From Didymodactylos carnosus (taxonomy: Eukaryota > Rotifera > Eurotatoria > Philodinida > Philodinidae): a DNA stretch of 64,000 nt. Shown piece by piece: positions 1 through 13,025 of the stretch; the first letter of the stretch is position 1; every line of letters begins with the position of its first letter. Made by a program: the position numbers and the translations under genes. The notes below the pieces were generated by a model. It did not search any database and was not told the DNA's origin. It saw only the letters and a list, made by a program, of their open reading frames with translations. Location of the stretch: the NCBI GenBank assembly GCA_905250885.1, contig CAJNOQ010000185.1, positions 1 through 64,000 on the forward strand, written 5' to 3'.

Positions 1-2501
1 CATTAAGTGAAAGATCCTGTTTGAGCACACATCACTTATAAAGAACAAAATAAAAAACGCTCCTAAGTTTTCGATCAAATTTGTTAGAACGAAAAACGAT
101 TAGTTATTATAGAGACTAGCTAAAGAGAAACGTCAGTGAAAATGCGAAAAAATACTAATTTGGCTTTGAGAAATACGGACGAACTAGCCAAAAATTCAAA
201 AACACTTTGAATTTGATGATGAATATTAAGCGTGCAAAATCTGTCAACATAATGGTAAGATCCTATTAAAAACTTTACTGCTTTCGATCGAGTGTGTGAA
301 TAACTCTAGAATCAACTAATACTTCAAAATCGGACACAATTAGTCACGTGAAAGTTGCTTTCTGACAAAGTTTTTCGATGCAATGATTGACCAAGATCAC
401 TTCTTCGCCTGTTTTTCTAGTCCTCTTCGAAGAAGTATCTCGGAGATTTTGGAAGATCATATAAAATGTTCCTTTTCACCAGTGAATCCATTATCTTAAT
501 AATTGCAAAAATAATGAGTTGTTCACCCGTACGGAAAAAGTTTCAAAAGGTCGAACCATAAAATTATAATTATAGATCGAACCGACCAGTTACACAAGCT
601 CTTATTGGTTCCTTTCGATGTATCTGTAATGTTTGTAATCGTTCTATACACTAATTATGCAATTGAAAATAACTAATAAACTAACCCAACCGCTCACATT
701 TTTTCTATAATAAACAAAGAGTGTTTGATTATAACTGTACATCACGTTTATGTTTCAGAGCAATCGTCAGTAACGTATGGGTTAACATCATTTCAAGCAG
801 ATTATGACGAATCGATGGATATTCGGTTCGAAAGTTTGTTAATAAACATACCGTTGAATCAAGACCTGCTAAAGGTTTACAACAAAACTTAAAAAACTCT
901 GTTTTTACGTGACAGAGTACTGTAAAAAGTTTTACGTATTGTAACATTATTATGTATAACGATTATCATGTATGAAGTAACTAAGTGCAATACCACTAAA
1001 TATCTGGTATTTTAGTCTTCGCGTGATCAAATCATACCTTTCTCTCACGAAGATGGGGAGAATTTTACATCTTCCTCGCACAATACACACACAGTTTATA
1101 TTTTAATTTGGTTCTCTTTTCAATGCCGTTCTCCAATTAATAAAAATATTCCGAAAATAATTTTTCTTACTTGATTCTATGTTAATTTCTTTCTCACTCA
1201 TATGCTACTCGTAAATAATAATATACTTGATATTTATTTATTTTTTATTCATGTACAGATAGATAATAGCATCAAGCAGAGCCACAATAAATCAGGTTTC
1301 TTATTTCTTTTATCTAATATAATTATATAATTAATGTTCGTGTTTTTTTTAAACAACTGAATGATCTGCTACCCTTATATCGTATCTGCGAAAACGAGAA
1401 TGTTACCGTATATATGTATTCAGTAAGTGCTATAATGCAAAAAAATCCAAATATATACCCTAGATAACGGGTATAAGCTGTCATGCTGAATACTCTATCA
1501 TGAAACACCAGATCCCAGATACTTTTGTTTCTTGGTAAGTCTTTTCGACAACTGGCACAAACCGTATGATAAAATTTTCAATTTCTCAAAGGTAATCAAT
1601 GTTCTTCTAAATCATCGTGTCTGTGAGCCGCTGCTACTACGAAGTGTCGACGAATCGAGAGTGAATCATCAGCACTTTTAAGATGTAAAGATTATCTATG
1701 ATTCCAACTCGAACTTTTATTACTAATATATCTTTCATTTGCTATACTATTCGTTCACAAATATATGTAGATTAACTTGATACCCAGTCGCCTTATAGCT
1801 TTTGGGAGAGTCCCATCAAACTGTGATTGTCTACATCCTCTATCGTTTGGTGTTCGTACAATATTATACCATTATATATCTTTGTAAGACCATCTGTATG
1901 AGCTTATCATGTTATTGTAATTGTTTTAAAGACGTATGTTTACAATTATTGTAGTTGATCGTTTTTCACCGTGGGTTGTGCATAGTTTCCCTGCCATAAT
2001 TTATTCTCTATTCATTGTCAATTTTTTCCAAAATAAAACTAAAAACTTCCAGAAATAAAATTGTACTTAATTGACTGTTTTCTCAACTCATTTCTTAATC
2101 AACATTGTCAGCATAAGACACATGTCAAATAAGCCTATTAACTCTGTGTGAACAACCCCATTTTTTTTCTTTCGGAAATTATATTTTTTTTTCACGACGA
2201 CATGAAATGCATAAAGATTAGGAATAAGATAGATTGATAATCAAATGTAGTACACATCAATGAGAAGAAGAGAATAAAAATAGAACTATTTTTTCTTAAC
2301 CAATAGAAAAAAAGAGTTCGTATCGCACTTTGATTGGTTGATGTCTATTATTAGTCAAACATTATTTTTCATTAAAGTACGCCTACAGGATAAAACTCTT
2401 TGTAAAGTACATTTACATTTATTTTTTCAAAATCCTATCAGAATATCATTTTTTTGTGTAATACGAGCTCCACGAGTTAACGTGAAGCACAACAAACACT
2501 T
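1..2501. other. intergenic, no gene seen
   Basis: AT-rich flank upstream of the homeobox gene. Only short open frames without recognisable domains occur on either strand, and none has convincing splice partners. No RNA gene or clear transposon end was recognised. It presumably contains the promoter of the homeobox gene, but I cannot point to a specific element. Confidence 0.6.
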
Positions 2502-5500
2502 ATGATCGGAAAAGCGTTCGATGTTGAATCACTACTAAGAAAATCTCCTATTTCGTTTCCATTACTCCAACAACAGCAACACAAATCAGAAAAACTTCTT
2601 ATCAAACAAAATAAAGAATCATTTTATCATGGTAAGTAGCGCAACGCTCTGGTATCCTGTGACAGACTTTCAATAAATATAGATCTTATGAGAAAGAACG
2701 TTTCAACGGACAGTTCCTACTAAACGCGGATGCTAAGTAATTCCAGGCATAGACACAGCTTTCCGTAAAAAATTTTAGTGAAGGACATCACGTTTGAGAC
2801 TCAAACCCAAAATTTTAGCTGACATAAATTCGCTCTAAAATCATATATATATATCGACAGTTTGCTTTCTCTATTATTGGAAACGTGAGATGGATATAGA
2901 CACATTAAATCTAGCATGAACTAGATTAAACGTTGTTTTGGTATGAAGACAAATATCAACATATCTAGATACGTCTAAATAAAGATAAATGTTTCTCTCA
3001 ATGTAAATAGATATTGTTGTATCTAGATATCTTTGCCTCACGCTTGTGTAACTTAGGGATATAGATTCTTTAGCTCGACCGATATTCTGCTCGATACATC
3101 GTCCAACATTCTACTAGGAATCGTATGATCTGTCGATGTAAATATTGAACTATCTCACCATTTTCCAGCTTTGTATTGATATTTACATCAAGCGGCATTG
3201 AACTTCCTCGACACAAACAAATATCAGTTTTTGTTACTTTTTTAACGAGATACTCCCGTAAGAGTATCTAGATTTTTCAGTTGGATGAGTCTTACTTAAA
3301 ACCAGATGAAACGCTCTGTCGGATTACTGCTTTCAAAACAAGAACAGAGAAATCAAAGAGGAACAAAAACTTTTGTTTTGTTTTTATTTAGGTAAAAGAG
3401 TAGGAAGGAAACATGAATATTGCACGGTTTGTTCTGATTTCTCTTTTAGATCATTGTCAGGAGAGTAGAAACACAAGTACTAATAAAAATGATAAAACAA
3501 TTTTTATGAATATGCGAGATGTATCGGCAAATGGCACCGTACTTAAAAAATCAAAACGACGATCACGTGCTGCATTTTCGCATGCTCAGGTTATTGAATT
3601 AGAACGCCGATTTGGACAACAAAAATATTTATCAAGTAGTGAACGAGCCGAACTTTCATCAATGCTAAATGTAAGTATTTGGAACAAAGGAGGAAAATGC
3701 GTAAGGAAGGTCACCAACTTTTCTTAACATATTTAATTTTTTCAATAGGAAATATGTCATGAGCGTATCTAAATCATGTTCCACAACTTAGCTAATTAAA
3801 ATTTATGTATCGATTTTCTTGCGCTTGCAGGAGATTGCTTCAAGGTATTTGCAGAAGTTTCTTGTCAATATAGTGGAATAAATGCATTGAAGTGTGTTGA
3901 ACAGGATTAAAGTGCTCAAACCCAAGCAAAGATTATTTTCTGTAAAAAAATGGAATTTTCGCAGTCTGATAGCAATTCCACATTTTTTATAATTCCAATT
4001 TTTGATATCATCATGGATTAAACATAGTCAGATATCCTGGGAATGCTTATCTTCAATGTGAAAATAATGTAAAAAACCTAGATAGTTACACAACTTTTCA
4101 TGCTTCATCACACGGCATATGCCAAAAGGAAATAAAGATGTGTTTTTTAGCGCTAGAAAATATCAAACCATCTAGAACTACTGATTTTCGATAAACGATG
4201 CCAGTTTACGTTTTCACTCAAAATAAAGATCATATCAATATTAAACATTATTTTCACTGTTCTACAGATGATGGAATTAATGACAAACTGAATTTAAATG
4301 AAATTTGAGCTAAAACAATATCGCAGTAATAATGTAAAGAAAAAAACACAGTTCGAATTTGATGTGCACTAGTACCGTTTTCCGACGCGTACCCGACCCA
4401 TACCTGACTTATGCCTAAAAATTTTCTCCTTTTCGGTTTCCAGCTAAAAACTTTTTATCTTCGCTTCAGAAGAAAGGGTCTCAAACGTTACTATGGTTTT
4501 CTTTTCTTTTGCTCGTAATTTGCGTCCGACTTCATGTCTGTTTGTTAAAAAATGTGCGAACTCCCTGAGTGGTATGAGACTGCAAGTACACTGACGTGTT
4601 CTTCTTGTTTTACTGGAGAAACACATGTGATAAACGTGCATGAACAAATGCAAGTAAAAATTCAAAATTGAAGTAACCATACTGTTCAGTATCCCAAAGC
4701 GTCGCTTTCAAAATCCATCTCAGTTTACCAAAAATTCAATGTTTTTGGAGGTTTCTGAAAATTTTTTCTAAAAGCCCTAAAAATCACCTTTTTCTAAATT
4801 TCACATTATAATTAAAATTTTTAAGGTTGTCCGTTTTAACAGACATGATGCTATATTGAGCAGAGTGTTCTGATGAGAATGAGATGTCCAGCAGGTTTGT
4901 CCGACTTCGTCTTGTAGAGTTATACTAGTTTTGCTAAAGGCGCTGAACTATAATTAATGAAGTAATGACGTCAGTGCTTAGAATATGGTATTGGCGCAGC
5001 AAAGTTGTATCTCCTCCTAGACGATTTGTCGTGAAACCTTCATTCTTTTTTTATTTTGAAGCTAAAACATTTATCTAAAGTTTGATCCGCAGTGATTTTT
5101 GTTTTCTGTGCAGAGATAAGTGGAAAATATTCCGCCGAGTTAGGGTTATTTTCAGAGGTCGGAGTAACTTAAGATACATGTAGGAAATGAACGCAAGAGA
5201 AATTCAAAAATCGCCGCGGATCAAATTTTAGATTTAGGTGTCTACTGTCATTCGAGGCCGCTCGCAGCTTTCTGTACCTTCCAACAAAAAAACAACGCAA
5301 CACTTTTTTCCGAATGCCAGATGGACAAGTGAGAAATTTTTTCAACTCTCTAGCGTATTCTGCTGAATTTTTCGAATCTCAGGCGGACTAGGCATGGATA
5401 CTTCAAACCTCAGTATACTATGGGCGTTTGGTTTGTGTCCGGATCCACTAAAAAATGCCACTCAGTTTCCTATAAGAGATCTCTGACATTACAACCAGTA

Positions 5501-6390
5501 GATCTATGATTTTCTTCGTGATCCAAGCAAATTGTAATGAAGATTCGGAAGAAAACGTCCTGTTCGTTTTGGCTTGCCGGCTGTCACAAAGAAGTTTCTG
5601 TCATGGGATCCAGTGTATCAGCATGATGCACGTTACTTGTTACGCAGAACTCTCCAGAGATATCTGACTGTGGCAAAAAATAAAATTTTTAAGCGAAAGG
5701 ACCTGTGAATGACCATATTCATCTTACCTGTGTTGTTTGGCTGGAGATGTCAAGTTATCATAACGTTGTCAAGTAACTCTTGTAAAACTTAATGTATTTT
5801 AGCTAAAATCTTGTATATTTTCACTAAAATTTTGTAGTTTTCGACTAAAACCTTCCGGATTTTGGGTAAATTTAGAAAAAACGAAATCCGTACACGACCC
5901 GCAACCGACAACTTCGTACCCGTACACAGCCTTCGAGTCGGATCAGGTTGCACATCTCTAATTTGATATTTATGAATAAAAATCAACTTCTTTTTCTGAA
6001 ACTTGTGTTATGTTCAACAACCGTTAGCTGTCTGAAGTAGAAAAGTGCATTAAACATTTTAGGCCGAGACAATTCTCTGAAAGAGTAAAAATAGTATTGA
6101 AAACTGATTTCGATACGATATTTATTAATGTTTAACAGTAATTTTTGAAGAAACTTATTAAAAAACTAGCTTCTAATTTTCTCTTCGTTTTTGTTTAGTT
6201 ATCCGAAACTCAGGTAAAAATTTGGTTTCAAAACCGTCGATATAAAGCAAAACGAAAGCAAGCATTACAACAAGCTGCTCATAGTCGACATGTTCCTGTT
6301 ACCGTTCTGGTTTATGAAAATCATACATTTCAACATGCTCATCCACGAAAACCAACATTAATTCCATCGCTGCCATTATTGATGCAATAG
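2502..6390 (+). CDS. NK3-class (Nkx3/bagpipe-like) homeobox transcription factor
   Basis: Sequence-specific DNA-binding developmental regulator; family members pattern visceral mesoderm in other animals. Three exons: 2502-2631, 3450-3670 and 6199-6390. Phases close to give 180 aa. The homeodomain begins at [16 protein letters not shown] and is split by intron 2 just before [20 protein letters not shown]. Tyr at homeodomain position 54 (NRRY) and the SHAQV/ELERRF and SERAEL signatures are those of NK3 rather than NK2 or NK4. After the homeodomain comes a short segment (VPVTVLV) resembling the Nkx3 post-homeodomain motif. Near the N-terminus FDVESLL fits the eh1 Groucho-binding pattern F-x-[IV]-x-x-[IL]-L. 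Exon 1 was chosen because its donor phase (1) joins exactly to the exon 2 acceptor. The protein is short for the family. Orthology to Nkx3 is inferred from motifs, not from a tree. Confidence 0.87.
2632..3449 (+). other. first intron of the homeobox gene
   Basis: Bounded by a consensus GTAAGT donor and a CTCTTTTAG acceptor. The DNA holds scattered ATATCTAGATA-type short palindromic words around 2955-3030, and no recognisable gene or transposon end. It could hold enhancer sites, but none is identified. Confidence 0.5.
4364..5959. mobile_element. hAT-like DNA transposon insertion in homeobox intron 2
   Basis: A roughly 1.6-kb block is flanked by the 8-bp direct repeat AATTTGAT (4356-4363 and 5960-5967), the target-site length typical of hAT elements. 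The ends carry a short inverted match, GATGTGCA, and both subterminal regions are unusually GC-rich with repeated ACCCGACCC-type words, unlike the surrounding intron. A related sequence at 7281-7400 lacks the block and so behaves as an empty site. No transposase domain was recognised inside. A small internal inverted repeat lies around 5080-5105/5207-5228. The left end may be eroded by about four bases. Superfamily assignment is inference from TSD length and end sequence. Confidence 0.6.
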
Positions 6391-9211
6391 GGGCAGAGAA
6401 CAGTGATGAACGTATAGATAACCAATCATATTTAATAATACGCATGTTTTTAAATTTTGTAAATATTTTTCTGTATGCATTGTATTTTATTTATAAATAT
6501 AAATTATCTAATAATTATCTTTTATCACCATCTATAGTTCTCAAACGCGAACTATTATTAAGCATTGATCGAGCTTGTCGAGTGTTCAACATTGATGTGA
6601 CGGATTTTGTTGTTCTTATTTTCATGAAATGTAATACATGAAGTCTGATAATAGTTTCAAAAATTAAAATAATAACATAGTGTATACATTGCCGATAGAA
6701 TCATATAATTTTAGGAGTATTTTCAATATACCGTTCAGCAACTCATATTATAAAATAACCTCAGATAGATTTCGTTTTGTATCTACGTTTGGTGTATGAA
6801 TCTACAGTATGCCAATAATTCAAAAACTATTTTGTTAAAATAATTGATTGTATCGCTAATATGCAAAAGACAACTAATAAAAAAAGTCAGTTTCATGAGT
6901 TCTATGTTTCGATCAGTGAACAACAACTTGAGATACTGATTAATATTAATAAAATATCTGGACACAACTGTTAAATTAACATCAAAGTCGATATGAAATG
7001 CTATTAAACAAAAGAAAATCAATCAGTATTAACATCAGAATACTGAATGTAACTAAATTTTTGTTATTTAATAAGTTTCATAAATGTTTTAACAACAATA
7101 AACGATTTTCTCAGGATGAGATAAGCAAATAATCCAACAGACAAAAACAAAATAATTACATACAAGAACTGTCGTAAACAGCGAACGCTTACTGCTAAAC
7201 TAATAGCACACAACACAACGGATTGAATGCCATATTTTCTGTTGTTAAATTATTCATATTTCTTTAACAATATAGAGGCAACAAATTGAATCTAAATGAA
7301 ATTTGAGCTAACGTAACAAGATCACAGTAATAATGTAAAGGAAAAACATAGCTAGAATTTGATGCTTATGGATAAAAATTAACTTTCGATAGCATCTCTG
7401 GTTAAAAAAGTCACGGTTTCGAAAAACAAGAACCGTCTAAAAAAATCGCGGTTCGGATTCCGGATGAAGAATCGAAAATAAGTGAACTGCGGTTTTGGTT
7501 TTTAATGGGAACCGAGAATCGAACACATCTACTGGTGGTAGGCTGAGTGAGAGTGTAAGAGAGAGATATTGATGGAACCGAAAGATTGATTTATATTTTA
7601 GTAGCCACAAATAGATGATGGACGATGAAAAAGAAAAGAAACAAAAACATACAAAATCATGCTACTGGGGAGGCAAAAAAAGTCAAAGTTTTTTTCTGAA
7701 AATGAACTTTGTCCATGTCCATTCTCACTTGCGCCAGAGGCGAGTAATTAGCAGAGTTACCAGGTGTTTGAATGATTTGTCCTTCTTAAAACGGAATATG
7801 TCTCGCAATGACATCGGCTAACACCTCTAATGAGGATACAATTCAATTCGGTGAACTCGGGCTGGAGATTTTTTTGAAAGACTCGAACTTGAGTTTCTTT
7901 TAGTTTTTCAACGACGCCGCCAATAAAGCTTTCAATTTGACACGCCGCCGTCGATAAAGTAATCGACTAACATCTCTACTGAGGATACATTCATATAGAT
8001 TTGAAGACCGATGTGCTCAGGTGCTTGTTTAAACTGTCTGTACATAGTTCCAAGCCGTTATCGACAGGTTTGCGCAAGACTTTCTATATAAACTCACACC
8101 AAGGATGGAGTCCTGTCCCATGTCGAAACTACGAAATTTTTTTTGCGTGAGGTCTGAGCTTCGTTTCTACATCTTAATTTACTAATTATCTATATCTCCC
8201 TATGGCTCTAAGCTCTCTGTGTCAATCGTAGTAATATCAGGAGTAGTACCCCATGTTGCCAAAACCAAACATTTGTTACTTTTGCAAGAAAACATGCCAC
8301 ATTTACAACTCTTTTTATTTCTTTCTAGCTGGTTTCTCAACCTTCACTGTTTTTAAACAAAAATACAAAAAGAGAGATGTATTAATTACCAAGACGTTTC
8401 CTAGAAGGATGAGCTAAACAGTACTTCATTTTTTCCTCTTTGGTTGCTTGCACTAGTATTGTCATAAAAGCAGTCTCAAAGATAAAAATCAATACTTCGG
8501 CGACATCTTCAGAAACGTAAAAAAACTAAGGGACGGCCTTGATCACTCCCATCTATCAATATCATTGAACAAAATATTGACCTATCATATTTTTTCTCTT
8601 TCTCTTGTTTGCCGCCATTGAGAATCGTTGCAAAAGGTGTTTCTATTGCTGTCCTCTACAAAAGCGAGTGACATTGTTTTCTGTTCTTTCATCCTTTAAA
8701 ATTAGAGCGACGCAACATTGTTCACTTGTGCATTTCACACAAATAAATTTAGCAATATTATTACGTTATCTACTCAAACTTTTTTCATTATTGAAAATCG
8801 GAGGTGAGAATTTCCAATGGCATGACATATGTTTTTTGGAAAATACTGAAAATATCAAAACTCATGAAGGTTCACTTACTGATTCTGAGTCGGTTTTGAT
8901 TAAAAGATCTGTTTAGACATGCAGAATGTGTACAATTTAGTTTAAAACAGCGAATTATATGTTTCTGAAAGATATGAATTTCTCAAAGATAAAACAGACA
9001 TTAATGTTCTACAAACTACTTTATGGAAGGGTATAAAACGACAACTTTTTATTTCAGCATTATTCTTATCAAACGTTTTTTGCTAGTACTACAGAGCGGT
9101 AAAAATCTTTGATTTTTATCATCCATGGTTGATTGAAGCGGTCTTACTGTTGGGTTTTTACGATCTTACTATATGTTTTATTTATTTGTGTTTATTTACT
9201 CGTTATTTAGG
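6391..9211. other. 3' flank of homeobox gene and intergenic repeat debris
   Basis: Just after the homeobox stop the DNA is AT-rich and looks like 3' UTR. From 7281 to 7368 there is a diverged copy of intron sequence 4280-4363. From 7400 to 7540 a GC-richer stretch (CATCTCTG at its left edge, repeated GGTTCGG words) looks like another hAT-type end. At 7840-7895 there is an inverted match to the interior of the small hAT MITE at 15100. Around 7810-7830 and 7965-7990 the phrase ATCG[AG]CTAACA[TC]CTCTA[CA]TGAGGATACA occurs twice. No host gene was recognised; an open frame at 8605-8916 has no recognisable domain. Confidence 0.5.
7281..7400 (+). repeat. diverged duplicate of homeobox intron 2 sequence (empty site)
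   Basis: This stretch matches 4280-4363 followed directly by 5960-5990, that is, the two flanks of the hAT-like insertion joined together. Shared words include ATGAAATTTGAGCTAA and CAGTAATAATGTAAAG. It shows that an approximately 110-130 bp unit was duplicated and that one copy later received the insertion. Confidence 0.6.
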
Positions 9212-12093
9212 ATGTTGTATATGAAACAAGGAAATACATATGGTTATCAAAACGTCAACAATTCAAATTTAAAAACAAATGGTTTGTCTGGAAATCAGTT
9301 ATCCTCTCAGATTATCAAAAATGAACAGCAGCAGCAACAACAACAGCGAAAATCACAAAAAGCAATGAAGCATACTTTTGACAGAAAAACATCGAATACA
9401 AATAACAATACGAATAATAATGATAGAATAGGCGGATCAACAATTTACCATGTAGAAAATGATTTTTCGTCATTAAACAATCGTCAGAAAGCCGAGCCAA
9501 CTATTCCTAGTCAGTATGCTGGAAATTCTATTAGTTCTCGACAACCAAAAGCAATGAAATTTACGACAAAAAATAATCTAAACAATACATCTTCGAGATA
9601 TGCTACATCTAGTGATCAACCACAAACATATGTTGAACAAAAAATTAAAAATGTGATTAAATCAACAAAAGAAATAACTCATGAACTCGATTTAGTGTGT
9701 CAGGATGAACCATTAACCGAAGCTCAATTACATTGTTACCCAACAAGAGTAAGTCTATAATAGTAGGTGTCTTTTATCCAGTTCTAGTGAAATGAATTTT
9801 GTATATTCATATAAGAAAGTTTTTTACGTAATTCTCGGTAATTCACTCGTGCGTCTACGGATGCGCCATAGATAAAAAGCTTCGCTGACTAAAAAATGCA
9901 TATACTCAGACAACACTTCAAGGAATATCCTGTGGGTTCGTTGTCTGTTTGGCTTAATTATTCTAAAATGTTTTTGATATATTCTTCTCATTTTATCTTT
10001 AGGCATATGATCCAAAAGCTCCACTACCGTTACCGGCTGTTCGAAAACGTACATCACTGGTGAAAGAATTACAAGTTCAAGATTTAGAAGAATTAGATGA
10101 TCCTGATGAAGATTTTGTACCGAGTGAATCGTCGGATGATGATGAAAGCTATGAACCGTATCAAGAAAGACGAATAAATCGAGGTGGTCGTGGTATATGA
10201 CGGAGCAAATATCTTTATTTAGATTCATGTTTAGGTTTCTCTTTCTTGATTTAGGAGGAAGACGTGGACGAGGTGGTGGAGGTGGTCGATTTTTGTTTTC
10301 AGCCACAACACATTTTGTTCGTCCTCAACCATCTCGTTTTGATAACAATCCGTTGTCTCGTTCACAATTATTTACTTCATCACTGAGATATTCTTCCACT
10401 GGTCGTCGTGGAAAAGGAGGAAACGATTCACTTGAAATGGAATTAGAACGTAGTTATGCACTAGCTTTACCAAGATATTATGGTGTTAAAAATGGTCAAG
10501 GCAACGATCCAACTGATTATGGAGATTTTCGAGTTAGTAAGTAGTTCTAAAAGATTTTTATTCACCCTTTGTTTATTTATTTATTCATCTATTTAGAATG
10601 TTCTGTGTGCGACGAACAATTTCCGAATAATATAACACTCACTTCACATATGTGTTCACATTTAGAAGATATTAATTATCTGTGTCCATTTGATAAGACG
10701 ATGTTACAATGTCAAGTTTGTCATGAAGAATTTTCTACACCGTTTAAATTGTATATGCATGAAGATCAAATGCATATGTTACAAATCAGAGAATTTCGTT
10801 GTCGTATTTGTGATCAACAACATCATACTCTAATAGATTTATTTGCACATTTAAATTTTATACATGCAGGATTAGAAATGCCGTACTATTGCGAATTGTG
10901 TGGTTATCGAACATCAATGTATGACGATATGATACATCATATTCGAGAAGTAAGTCATTTTGAACTTTCTTATACTTTCAATTATAGATCATAATGGGAC
11001 TGAGAATTTCTAAATCTCGAAGTAAGGATAAACTACATTAACACGTAGGGGAACTTCTAAAGATATGACTCATTTCAACAGATCTCGGTATGGTTTTTCT
11101 TTTCTCATTTTTTTCAGACACACAAAAATACACGCTATTTTTTCTGCAGTTATTGTTTAAAAACGATTCCATTGCCTGCTATGCAATTTTCAAATTTATT
11201 AAATGGTGGTGGAGCATTTCGACATCTTCTTTTACATTTCAATCGTATTGAAGGAAACAAAACAAAGGAATCAAAGTTTCGTCATTGTCGGCGCTGTATT
11301 TTACACGTGAAATCGATAAAAGAACATTTGACGCGTGATCATACTGCCATAGCTGAGAATAATAGTAATAATACCAACAATAATCAATTTTTATTACCGC
11401 GTACAACACCATTATATTCTGTTGATAGTTATGATGATATTCGAAATACTAATACATGTAAAAGAACTGGTTTTGGTTATACTCATGTTTTATATAACTC
11501 TTGTATGTTCTACTTGCAGCGTATAATCGTAGTTTTGGTTCTTCGATGAAAAACGAAGTAGATGAACGATCTCAAGTTCCAATGGCAACTATTCGACGAC
11601 GAACAAATCATATAGCATCACCATTGCCTAGAATATCCCCAAATACATCATCCTATGATACCAAATCTTATTCAAATGAATTCAGTCGTAAACAGTATTC
11701 GTCTTCTACATCGATACAAGATTCAAAATTGTCAACAATTAAAGCAGATGTAATCTGTTTTGATTGTCCTTCTGGTACAGCTGAACAAAGACATACAAGG
11801 TAAGCAGCCATCAATCTGACTTCTGACTATTTTTACTAGAATTTCTTTTGTTTTTTTCTAGAAATGGGTATCGCTGCCGACTATGTTTTTTTTCAACACA
11901 ATGTCCGACTGGATATGCAAAACATTTGACTAGTGTTCATGCTTCGGTACCGTTAACTGATCAAGCAGTAAGAAAAACGGCATTGTCCTGTTTAATGAAT
12001 TGTGTTTGCGGTTACTCAACCTCAAATGGTGATTTAATGGCAAAACATCTCGATGAATGCTTGGCAGCGAGATGTACGTGTCGATATTTTTAA
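9212..12093 (+). CDS. POGZ/ZNF280-type multi-zinc-finger protein A
   Basis: Probable nuclear DNA/chromatin-binding protein. Exons: 9212-9748, 10003-10192, 10255-10536, 10597-10949, 11118-11457, 11520-11799, 11862-12093; phases close to give 737 aa. Order of parts: Gln/Asn-rich N-terminus, an acidic stretch (about residues 195-235), an RGG-rich stretch, then a C2H2 array. The fingers CSVCDEQF, CQVCHEEF, CRICDQQ, YYCELCGYRTSMYDDM and FFCSYCL follow the order and spacing of the POGZ/ZNF280 finger block. Extra Cys/His exons (CRLCFF, CLMNCVCGYS) end the protein. It is an old paralogue of the gene at 16205-20612 on the other strand; shared landmarks include LT[ED]AQL, ALP[RK]YYG and GLEMPYYCE. No THAP domain was found upstream. 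The 5' end is uncertain: 9212 follows a plausible TTTAG acceptor, so an upstream exon may exist. Confidence 0.8.
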
Positions 12094-12624
12094 AACAAAT
12101 TTTTCTTTTCTGAATGTTTTGTAGATACTTTTCTATGGGCATGAATAGGTATTTGTGTGCGCTTATTTTTCTATTCAATGTGTGTCTATTCATTTTATTT
12201 GTATAGGCTTTGTGCTAGTTGAAAAAAATTCTTACCATATTTTTGTTAGTCACGTTCTATGTGACCATTTGTATGACTGACTTTTGTGTTTTTCCTATTA
12301 TTTTCCTTTGTTAGAGTATATATCGATAAAGTAAACATAAAATTCATAATTCTTAAGGTCAATAAAGCTGATGTGAAACCGAGCAGCTGACGCGGGAGCG
12401 TTGTTAAATACGATGACAGTATAACAGTGACATTTTTAGTTATTGGTTTTTTTTGAAGCAAATCAGAAAATATACATTTGAATAAAATTTTGTAATTGGA
12501 CAGGATGTCAAAAAAGAGTGAAAGAAAAATATACAAATCTATCGTGTTCAACCATGCTAAAATGACACTTCCATTATATTAAAATCTACAAAAATATTTG
12601 AGATTAAACATTATTGTAAGCCGT

Positions 12625-12726
12625 TGAAGTTTTTTATTCTTATTCTACATGAAAAACTAAATCTAAAATGTAGTTAACTACATTTTAGATTTAGTTTTTC
12701 ACGTAGAATAAGAATAAAAAACTTCA
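12625..12726. repeat. 102-bp spacerless palindrome
   Basis: Two 51-bp arms are mirror complements around GTAGTT|AACTAC with no spacer and a single mismatch (A in the left arm opposite C in the right, near 12649). Such a sequence can extrude as a cruciform or be a relic of a foldback element. The lack of a loop argues against an ordinary MITE. Confidence 0.85.
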
Positions 12727-13025
12727 TAGCTCCCAAAGTCACTGGGTTAAAGATATGCGCTCGTTTATTAACGTTAGGCCGTTTTTCAGTTTTTGGAAAT
12801 TTTCATCCTCAAAAACTTTTTTCGGAACGTTACACATTCTGATTCAGTTCGACGAGCTTTATCCAATCATGTATAAATATCACAAAAATAAATTTCGCTG
12901 AAATTTTGAATTTCCGGCGCCTGATCACTCCGACAATACCGCAGCTATTTAAAAATGACTACCGTAATTTTGTGTATATCAGCTGTTTCAATAGTATTGT
13001 TTTCGAAAAGACTATGAACTAGTAG

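Noticed and set aside
9824-10306. 160-codon open frame on the minus strand
   Set aside because: It lies antisense to exons 2 and 3 of zinc-finger gene A and is low complexity (His- and Pro-rich) as expected from the complement of acidic and RGG coding sequence.
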